Shown here piece after piece: positions 1 through 4,365 of a stretch of DNA of 5,447 bases. The DNA is from Flavobacteriales bacterium UBA7519 (GTDB taxonomy: Bacteria > Bacteroidota > Bacteroidia > Flavobacteriales > Weeksellaceae), in the NCBI GenBank assembly GCA_002476905.1, contig DLND01000081.1, positions 1-5,447 on the forward strand. The letters are read 5' to 3'. The notes beneath the pieces were generated by a model that was not told the origin of the DNA, ran no database searches, and saw only the letters and a program-made list of their open reading frames with translations. A program made the position numbers and the translations under genes. The stretch's first letter is position 1; each line of letters begins with the position of its first letter.

Positions 1-256
1 ATTGTCGTCCTACGTAGAACATTTGAAATCTGAAGAAGGTAATGTTGTAATCACCAACCAGCGTCATTACGAAGCTTTACAAAAATCCCTGAATTCCGTT
101 AAGCAAGTGGATGAAGCAATAAGCTCACAAATCACAACAGAACTTTTGGCTTATGAACTGAGAAATGCGCTGGAGCATCTAGGGGAAATATCCGGTGAAT
201 TTACAAATGATGAGGTTTTGGGTAATATTTTCTCGAAGTTCTGTATCGGCAAATAA
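1..256 (+). CDS. mnmE: tRNA modification GTPase MnmE, C-terminal fragment (5' end outside window)
   Basis: About 84 C-terminal residues are visible in the frame whose first full codon is at base 2. The gene enters from the left edge, so the TTG at base 2 is not a start. The fragment matches the end of MnmE (TrmE): an ITNQRHYEAL segment followed by helices, then DEVLGNIFSKFCIGK-stop. The terminal FCIGK box carries the cysteine characteristic of the family and belongs to the helical domain that packs around the G domain, which lies outside the window. MnmE is a cytosolic K+-dependent GTPase that works with MnmG to install (carboxymethyl)aminomethyl groups on wobble U34 of certain tRNAs. The gene converges on the MarR-type gene across 150 bp of AT-rich DNA (257-406), in which I see no convincing terminator hairpin. 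Identification is strong because of the diagnostic C-terminus. Confidence 0.95.
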   Translation, partial: LSSYVEHLKSEEGNVVITNQRHYEALQKSLNSVKQVDEAISSQITTELLAYELRNALEHLGEISGEFTNDEVLGNIFSKFCIGK

Positions 257-406
257 ATCAATTTTCCTTTATTTTAATGCATCACTTTTTTTAAAGCAAA
301 AAATTTGGAATAATAGCTTGGAACTGAAATTTACTCGATGGTTCTCATTTAATAATCTCATTGTATAAAATCAGTATTAAAATTGATCTAATTGCTATTA
401 AACAAA

Positions 407-1057
407 TTAACTAACGGAAATTTCAAGAATTTTATCAATGTCAAAGCGTTTATACTCAGAGTAAACATGCGAGTGAAAATCATTCAGCTTTCTGAGTAAT
501 TCGAGAAGCTCTGTTTTTTCTTCATTTTCGAGTTTTCCGGCAAGAATTCGAGACGTCATATTCACTTTTTCAACGGAACGGTGGAAATAATCTTCACCTT
601 TTTCGGTGAGGTTCAAACGCTTACTTCTTTTATCTTCGCTGTCGTTCTTTTCTTCAATTAAGCCATATTCCAAAAGACGCTTGATGATTTGAGTTCCGGT
701 TTGTTTTTCGTGACCGTTTCTTTCGATTAACTGAATTTTAGTCAGATTAGGTTCGTCCTTCAATCGGTAAAGGTAGGTGAATTCTTCATTGGCCAATTCA
801 GGGAAATCATTCAACCCCTTTCTAATTAATTGTCTGGAATATCGTCCCAAAAGCAGAACCTGTTTGCAGATTTCATTTTCTGTAAAAGAAACCTGATGCT
901 GTTCATTTTTAAAAAGTTTGGTTGGGCTCTCTTTTCGGTATTTTTGATCATTCAGCCAAAGACGGAAATCCTCAACATTAGAGTGAGGTTTATAAGCTTC
1001 GGAATTTTCAAATTCTTTAACCTGATGAAGCAGATCAATGAAAAAATCAGTATTCAT
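407..1057 (-). CDS. MarR-family winged helix-turn-helix transcriptional regulator
   Basis: This encodes 216 residues from an ATG at 1057. The MarR-like core covers roughly residues 60-195: a dimerisation helix (about 63-82), EFTYLYRLKDEPNLTKIQLIE leading into a recognition-helix region (about 105-131, EKQTGTQIIKRLLEYGLIEE), then a wing with the typical acidic/basic pattern DSEDKRSKRLNLTEKG (139-154) and a C-terminal helix returning to the dimer interface. The first 55 or so residues are an extra N-terminal segment not needed for the fold, so the protein is longer than a minimal 140-150-residue MarR. MarR proteins usually bind operators as dimers and respond to small ligands or oxidation. The single cysteine, C64, lies in the dimerisation helix. 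The gene is downstream of and co-directional with the SDR gene, separated by 91 bp, so it could be co-transcribed or self-driven. Its target genes cannot be read from the sequence. Confidence 0.88.
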   Translation of the reverse strand: MNTDFFIDLLHQVKEFENSEAYKPHSNVEDFRLWLNDQKYRKESPTKLFKNEQHQVSFTENEICKQVLLLGRYSRQLIRKGLNDFPELANEEFTYLYRLKDEPNLTKIQLIERNGHEKQTGTQIIKRLLEYGLIEEKNDSEDKRSKRLNLTEKGEDYFHRSVEKVNMTSRILAGKLENEEKTELLELLRKLNDFHSHVYSEYKRFDIDKILEISVS

Positions 1058-1061
1058 AGCG

Positions 1062-1069
1062 CAAATTTA
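1062..1069 (-). promoter_or_regulatory. Possible Bacteroidota -7 promoter element upstream of the MarR gene
   Basis: On the minus strand TAAATTTG fits the TAnnTTTG -7 consensus of Bacteroidota sigma-70 promoters and ends 5 nt before the ATG at 1057. I do not see a matching TTG at the usual -33 distance. Transcription from here would give an essentially leaderless mRNA. The match is short and the region is AT-rich, so chance is a serious alternative. Confidence 0.22.
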
Positions 1070-1126
1070 ATCTAAGTATTTTAAATATTTTTTATAATCT
1101 AATAAAGGGGTTGAAGAATCTAAACG

Positions 1127-1150
1127 CTCCAACTCTCAAACCCTCCAACT
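1127..1150. repeat. Three-copy 8-bp micro-tandem overlapping the SDR stop codon
   Basis: On the + strand the units are CTCCAACT, CTCAAACC and CTCCAACT, back to back. The last unit overlaps the SDR stop codon (complement of 1149-1151). The first and third units are identical and the middle one differs at two positions. Pyrimidine-rich short-period repeats of this kind appear in intergenic spaces of Flavobacteriia. No function is evident here. Confidence 0.5.
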
Positions 1151-1847
1151 AAAGCTTAACACTTCCCATTCCGCCATCAATTCCGAAAACCTGCCCTGTG
1201 ATCCACGACGATTTATCTGAAACGAGGAAAACCGTCATTTCCGCAATTTCTTCAGCCGTTCCTACTCTTTGCAGCGGATGTCTTTTCGCGGAAGCTTCTC
1301 TTTTCTCAGGCGTTGCCAAAAGTTGTGATGCCAAATTCGTGTCCGTTAAAGAAGGTGCAATCGCATTAACCCTGATTTTCTGAGCCGAAAATTCCGCCGC
1401 CAGACTTTTTGTAAGACCTTCCACCGCATTTTTACTCGCCGCAATCGAAGCGTGAAAAGGCATTCCCAGTTTTGCCGCCACGGAACTGAAAAGCACAATG
1501 GAGGCACTTTCCGACTTTTTGAGATTCGGCAACAGTTTCTGAATAATTTTTACCGCTCCCAAAACATTGATCTCAAAATCATTCTTAAAATCATCCACAG
1601 AAAGTCGGCTAAAAGGTTTCAGATTAATGCTTCCTGGTGTATAAACCAATCCGTCCACGACTTCCGGAAAACTGATTTCATCTAAGTTTCCCGAAAGAAT
1701 ATCCATTGTGTGGAATTCAATATTCGGATGATTCAGTTCGTGATTTACCGTTCTGGAAATTCCGATGATTTTGTTTTGTTCTGCGATAATCTTTGCTGTT
1801 GCTAATCCGATTCCTTTTCCGCAACCGATGATGACGATATTTTTCAT
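1149..1847 (-). CDS. SDR-family (short-chain dehydrogenase/reductase-like) protein lacking the catalytic Tyr
   Basis: This encodes 232 residues from the ATG at 1847. An ATG at 1898 is also in frame, but the added 17 residues (MSQNKNLRVQKHKNKF...) are low-complexity and precede the natural Rossmann start MKNIVIIGCGKGIG, so the inner start is preferred. Visible parts are: the nucleotide-binding glycine motif G8-C-G-K-G-I-G14; VDGLVYTPGS (65-73) in place of the usual NNAG; INVLGAVKI (93-101); the SS pair at 121-122; ASIAASK at 133-139 with Lys139; VNAIAPSLTDT (160-170); and the C-terminal SSWITGQVFGIDGGMG signature. The classical YxxxK motif reads IAASK, so the catalytic tyrosine is replaced by Ile135, although the lysine and the preceding serine remain. 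NAD(P) binding is likely; classical dehydrogenase chemistry is doubtful. It lies downstream of TIGR03643 and upstream of the MarR gene on the same strand. The substrate is unknown. Confidence 0.9.
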   Translation of the reverse strand: MKNIVIIGCGKGIGLATAKIIAEQNKIIGISRTVNHELNHPNIEFHTMDILSGNLDEISFPEVVDGLVYTPGSINLKPFSRLSVDDFKNDFEINVLGAVKIIQKLLPNLKKSESASIVLFSSVAAKLGMPFHASIAASKNAVEGLTKSLAAEFSAQKIRVNAIAPSLTDTNLASQLLATPEKREASAKRHPLQRVGTAEEIAEMTVFLVSDKSSWITGQVFGIDGGMGSVKL

Positions 1848-1894
1848 AATGAATTTATTTTTATGTTTTTGAACACGAAGGTTTTTATTTTGAG

Positions 1895-1918
1895 ACACTT
1901 CGACAAGCTCAGTGTGAC
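1895..1918. repeat. Short hairpin repeat of the CTTCGACAAGCTCAGTGTGA type
   Basis: ACACT (1895-1899) pairs with AGTGT (1911-1915) around the 11-nt loop TCGACAAGCTC. I recognise the sequence as a dispersed intergenic repeat frequent in Bacteroidota genomes (recall, not a search). It lies 48 bp upstream of the preferred SDR start, so it would be in or next to the 5' leader of that gene if a promoter lies further up. Confidence 0.5.
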
Positions 1919-2010
1919 ATCTCTAATACTATTCGTTTAATTATCTTTTAATTGTAAGGATGAGCTTAGTTTATGATGAGTCTGACGAAATAAAGTGTCT
2001 ATTTACAAAG

Positions 2011-2068
2011 CTTTTTTGCTCTTTTGAAGCACTCTATCTTCAAACAATTCTTTTGTGTCTTTTGTGGT
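2011..2068. repeat. Dispersed intergenic repeat, copy 1 (partial)
   Basis: Two blocks are shared exactly with the copy 450 bp to the right: CTTTTTTGCTCTTTTGA (2011-2027, identical to 2461-2477) and a 24-bp block at 2045-2068 containing CTTTTGTGTCTTTTGTGG (identical to 2493-2516, offset 448). The sequence between them is diverged. On the minus strand the second block reads ACCACAAAAGACACAAAAGA, a repeat family I associate with many Bacteroidota intergenic regions. It lies immediately downstream of the TIGR03643 stop codon, in the 226-bp gap before the SDR gene. Confidence 0.75.
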
Positions 2069-2073
2069 AAAAT

Positions 2074-2355
2074 TTACCTTTTAGAAATTTTATTATTGCT
2101 GATAATTCTCTGTCTGCTGCATTTAAAGCGATCAATCTCTTCGCTTCTTTTTTTCAGGTGTTTCTGGCTTACTCCGGAATTCACTCTTTTTCTCCAAAGC
2201 TTAAAACTCGATTCTTTCAATTCCGAACGCATCAGTTCAATCACTTCCGATTCGCTGATTCCGAACTGAAACTGTATCGCTTCGAACGGCGTTCGGTCTT
2301 CCCACGCCATTTCGATGATTCTGTCGATTTGTTGTATGTTGAGGTTTTTATTCAT
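2074..2355 (-). CDS. TIGR03643 / DUF2805 family small protein
   Basis: This encodes 93 residues from the ATG at 2355, close to the usual family length of about 90. The signature is very clear: DRIIEMAWEDRTPFEAI (residues 11-27), FGISESEVIELMR (31-43) and SSFKLWRKRV (49-58), then a basic tail with RFKCSRQRIISNNKISKR at the end. The conserved Trp, Met and Arg residues and the arrangement of helices resemble a small helix-turn-helix-like fold; that structural reading is my inference and no function has been established. Members often sit beside photolyase/cryptochrome genes, and here the gene is directly downstream of a damaged one on the same strand. The 168-bp gap to that gene is filled by a dispersed repeat that reaches into the leader, giving an A-rich AAAAATCAAAAAAA before the ATG. 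Reading frame and motifs are intact, so the gene probably still makes protein. Confidence 0.92.
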   Translation of the reverse strand: MNKNLNIQQIDRIIEMAWEDRTPFEAIQFQFGISESEVIELMRSELKESSFKLWRKRVNSGVSQKHLKKRSEEIDRFKCSRQRIISNNKISKR

Positions 2356-2365
2356 TTTTTTTGAT

Positions 2366-2518
2366 TTTTAACGCAAAGTCCGCAAAGATTTTTCTTTAAA
2401 ATTTTGATAATATTTTTTGTTCGCAAAGGCGTTTCACTCAGCAAAGTCTTTTTATAGAATCTTTTTTGCTCTTTTGAAAACTTTTTACCAATCAATTCTT
2501 TTGTGTCTTTTGTGGTTA
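2366..2518. repeat. Dispersed intergenic repeat, copy 2 (longest copy)
   Basis: This is the longest copy of the family seen at 2011-2068. On the minus strand it begins with ACCACAAAAGACACAAAAGA (2494-2514), continues through TCAAAAGAGCAAAAAAG (2461-2477) and CTTTGCTGAGTGAAACGCC, and ends with CTTTGCGGACTTTGCGTTAA (from about 2371). It fills nearly all the space between the photolyase-like stop codon and the TIGR03643 start. A 62-codon frame runs through it (2352-2540, minus), with the TTKDTKE wording that such repeats give when translated; I treat that frame as a by-product of the repeat. Confidence 0.75.
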
Positions 2519-2523
2519 AAAAA

Positions 2524-3872
2524 TCATTTAAGATTTTCAATAAATTCCTTTGCTGTTTTAAAATGCTGTTTTCGTTTCTCTTCCGGCATTTTCTCCAATG
2601 TTCTCAGCATCATTCCCAATCTTGGATTTTGGGCAAAAAAATCTTGATGGTCATTAATAAAGTTCCAAAACAGAGCATCCCATTGTTCCGCCCATTCTCC
2701 ATCGGGATAATCGCTCATTTTCTTAATATAATTGCTTCCGCTGATGTACGGTTTCGTGCTCATCTTACCGCCGTCCGAAAAACTGCTCATTCCATACACA
2801 TTCGGAACCATTACCCAATCGTAGGAATCGATAAACATTTCCATAAACCACTGATAGACTTCATCAGGATTGAACTGACAGAGATTCATAAAGTTGGCAA
2901 AAATCATCAGTCGTTCGATGTGATGTGCATAACCGGTTTTCAGGATTTTCTGAAGCGAACTGTCAATCGGTCGGATTCCTGTTTTGGCGGTGTAAAAAGA
3001 TTCCGGAAGTTTTTTGTCGTGTTTCCAGTAATTTTTATTCCGCTGATACGTTCCCTGATACACATAAACCCCACGCACAAATTTGCGCCAACCCAAAATC
3101 TGGCGGACAAAACCTTCCAAAGAATTCACCGGAATATCGTTTTCTTCTGCAAACGAAATGGCTTTTTCCAATACATTTTCAGGTGTTAAAAGTCCGACAT
3201 TCATTAACGGAGAAAGCACGCTGTGATGCAGAAAATGTTCCTTTTCTACGATGCTGTCTTCGTAAACGCCAAATTCAAGAAAACGGTTTTCAAGAAACTG
3301 TTCCAGCCATTGTTTGGCTTCCTTAAAAGTAGTCGAATAGAGCTGTTCATCCGTAAGTGTTCCGTAATTCTTGACAAAATTTTTTTCGGTGTAATCTTTT
3401 GCTTCCTCGTAAAATTCATTGTTTTTTGGAAAATGAATGGCAGGTGCTTTTTTATTTTTCGGATATTTTTTCGGTTTTCGGTGTCGTAGGTCCATTTCCC
3501 GCCCAACGGTTTTCCGCCTTTCATCAGAATATTTCGGGTGATTCTCTGCTGTTTGTAAAAATCAGTTTGATGATAGGCTTTTTTACCCTCAAAATAATCT
3601 TTCAGATCTTCTTTGGTATTGATGAAAAGCGGACTATCTAAAATTTCGAGTTCTAATTTGGTTCCCTTTAATCTTTTTTCCAACCAATTGTCGCAAACAT
3701 CCGTTGTTTTTATCGTTGAAAAATTTTCTTTTTCAAGCCTCGGAATTAAATTTCGGATGTCGCTGAATTTCGATGAACTTTCAATATATTCAACCTCAAA
3801 ACCTGCCTTTTTTAGTTCACTTTCGTAAAACTTCATTGTTGCGCGGTGAAACGCAATCTTCTGTTTGTGAAA
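2524..3872 (-). pseudogene. DPRP-type cryptochrome/photolyase (FeS-BCP family), 5'-truncated and frameshifted
   Basis: Two frames together spell most of a deoxyribodipyrimidine-photolyase-related protein (the family of Agrobacterium PhrB, a blue-light (6-4) photolyase carrying FAD). The first runs from FHKQKIAFHRATMKFYESEL (from 3872) to GGKWTYDTENRK (about 3468). The second continues KYPKNKKAPAIHFP from 3468 to the TGA at 2524. The join lies in an A6 run (3466-3471, minus strand); one more A, or a -1 slip at A-AAA-AAT, restores the frame. FAD-domain landmarks are intact: HSVLSPLMNVGLLTP, VRQILGWRKFVRGVY, GYAHHIERLMIFANF and DWVMVPNVYGMSSFSDGG. The N-terminal part of the Rossmann domain (a few dozen residues) is missing, and an in-frame TAA (3873-3875) precedes the fragment. 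ATG codons at 3836 and 3495 are internal. The family's four Fe-S cysteines are absent; the long second frame has a single Cys (MNLCQF). The truncation makes a working photolyase unlikely. Confidence 0.85.
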
Positions 3873-3947
3873 TTATAAGGATTCTGAATCTCTCGTTCTT
3901 AAATCTTTGGTGAACCAGACAATGTTGATTTTTTGCTTTTCCGGAAT
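3873..3947 (-). pseudogene. N-terminal remnant of a class I photolyase/cryptochrome
   Basis: On the minus strand codons from 3947 read IPEKQKINIVWFTKDLRTRDSESL and then TAA. INIVWFTKDLRTRDSESL matches the first beta strand and loop of the photolyase N-terminal domain in class I photolyases and related cryptochromes (typical form VWFRRDLRLHDNPAL). It is not the start of the DPRP family, yet it runs directly into DPRP sequence at 3872 in the same frame. The rest of the class I gene, some 400 or more codons, is therefore gone. The codon where a start would be expected is ATT; ATG there would give MPEKQKINIVWF. The remnant overlaps the last 49 bp of the DUF2256 gene in another frame. The fragment is short, so the exact subclass cannot be told. 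Confidence 0.72.
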
Positions 3948-4063
3948 CTTTCGCTGCAATATTTTACTTCGTCCCAGTTTTTTTTCCACTTTTTCCGCCA
4001 GTTGAAAGGCAGTCCGCAGACTTCACAGATTTTGGAAGGTAATCCTGAAGGCATATTTTTCAT
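3899..4063 (-). CDS. DUF2256-type small Cys/Trp-rich protein, fourth cysteine lost
   Basis: This encodes 54 residues from the ATG at 4063; a second in-frame ATG is at 4054. The sequence carries the DUF2256 signature: LPSKICEVCGLPFNWRKKW (residues 8-26), a third conserved Trp at 30, then DEVKYCSERFRKSKK (31-45). The pattern is C13-x2-C16 ... Y35-C36-S-E-R-x40-R. The family normally ends YCSxxCR and is expected to bind a metal with four cysteines, but here residue 40 is Phe (TTC), leaving three. The last nine residues (STLSGSPKI) look unlike the family and come from reading into the overlapping photolyase remnant. The function of DUF2256 is not established; the genes commonly neighbour photolyases. 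A two-base stretch or a single substitution separates this from a canonical protein, so it may be recently damaged. Confidence 0.82.
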   Translation of the reverse strand: MKNMPSGLPSKICEVCGLPFNWRKKWKKNWDEVKYCSERFRKSKKSTLSGSPKI

Positions 4064-4081
4064 ATTAAACTTTAATTCAAA

Positions 4082-4091
4082 TACAATTGTA
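4082..4091. promoter_or_regulatory. Perfect 10-bp palindrome upstream of the DUF2256 gene
   Basis: TACAATTGTA is a perfect palindrome 18 bp upstream of the ATG at 4063, where an operator could overlap a promoter. No recognisable TAnnTTTG element with a matching -33 box accompanies it. In DNA this AT-rich a 10-bp palindrome can arise by chance. Confidence 0.18.
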
Positions 4092-4093
4092 AT

Positions 4094-4248
4094 ATTAACA
4101 GGTCGCTCCTACGGAGCTTCCTTTTTACGGCTTTCTGTTTTCTATTAACAGTACATTCCTACGGAATTTTATAATGCTCCGATAGGAGCTGACTGTTAAT
4201 AGCTAACATTTTTATAAGATATGAGCTCCGTAGGAGCGACCTGTTAAT
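4094..4248. repeat. Cluster of four REP-like palindromic units (+ + - -)
   Basis: Each unit is ATTAACAG, three further bases, then a short hairpin. Unit 1 (4094-4117, +) has stem GCTCC-TAC-GGAGC. Unit 2 (4144-4167, +) has ATTCC-TAC-GGAAT. Unit 3 (4176-4200, -) has GCTCC-GATA-GGAGC on the + strand followed by ACTGTTAAT. Unit 4 (4225-4248, -) has GCTCC-GTA-GGAGC followed by the complement of the ATTAACAG box. Units 1 and 4 form a perfect 25-bp inverted repeat (4094-4118 with 4224-4248), and units 2 and 3 form a nested one (4144-4152 with 4192-4200). The changed stem of unit 2 keeps pairing on both sides, so structure is conserved. This organisation matches REP/BIME elements, which in other bacteria are mobilised by RAYT (IS200-like Y1) transposases; no such gene is in the window. 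It occupies most of the 302-bp gap between the ABC1-kinase and DUF2256 genes and might also act as a transcript-end or mRNA-stability structure. Confidence 0.8.
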
Positions 4249-4305
4249 GATTCATTTATTCCCACAAAATCGTTTTCAAACCTTTCGGCTCTTTTAATAA
4301 CCTGT

Positions 4306-4364
4306 AATTCATCAAAATCTTTTGTGACTTTTGACTCCGTCGAATCTTCGATTTGCGGTTAAAT
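4306..4364. repeat. Possible degenerate third copy of the dispersed intergenic repeat
   Basis: CTTTTGTGACTTTTG (4319-4333) resembles the CTTTTGTGTCTTTTG core at 2049-2063 and 2497-2511, and TTTGCGGTTAAAT (4352-4364) resembles the other conserved end of the family. Copies 1 and 2 lie just downstream of minus-strand genes, and this one likewise lies immediately downstream of the ABC1-kinase stop codon. The similarity is weak. A TCGAA-TC-TTCGA hairpin (4340-4351) falls inside it but has no U-tract, so I do not call a terminator. Confidence 0.28.
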
Positions 4365-4365
4365 G

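Noticed and set aside
257..387. 9-bp inverted repeat ATCAATTTT (257-265) / AAAATTGAT (379-387) between mnmE and the MarR gene as a terminator or element end
   Set aside because: The arms are AT-only apart from one base, 113 bp apart, with no U-tract logic or flanking duplication. Chance is likely in this AT-rich gap.
2352..2540. 62-codon minus-strand frame with TTKDTKE / NLCGLCVKNQKK wording as a possible small gene
   Set aside because: It coincides with the dispersed repeat (2366-2518), overlaps the ends of both neighbouring genes, and such wording is what this repeat family gives when translated. No independent sign of coding.
2503..3189. 228-codon + strand frame opposite the photolyase-like gene
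   Set aside because: Antisense shadow of the DPRP gene. It has no recognisable domain, and the minus strand carries clear family motifs along the same stretch.
3246..3465. C-terminal part of the upstream DPRP frame as a real protein end
   Set aside because: After the A6 run the frame loses all similarity to the family, while the other frame continues it, so this tail is out-of-frame translation.
3399..3495. ATG at 3495 as the start of a genuine short photolyase-like gene
   Set aside because: The first residues (MDLRHRKP) are out-of-frame reading of the GGKWTYDTENRK segment. The real gene continues upstream in the other frame.
4094..4248. CRISPR array or IS terminal inverted repeats
   Set aside because: Units are palindromes in mirrored orientation without regular unique spacers, and the 105 bp between the outer arms has no coding capacity for a transposase.
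4340..4351. TCGAA-TC-TTCGA hairpin after the ABC1-kinase gene as an intrinsic terminator
   Set aside because: Five base pairs around a 2-nt loop, which cannot form without opening the stem, and no T-run follows on the minus strand.
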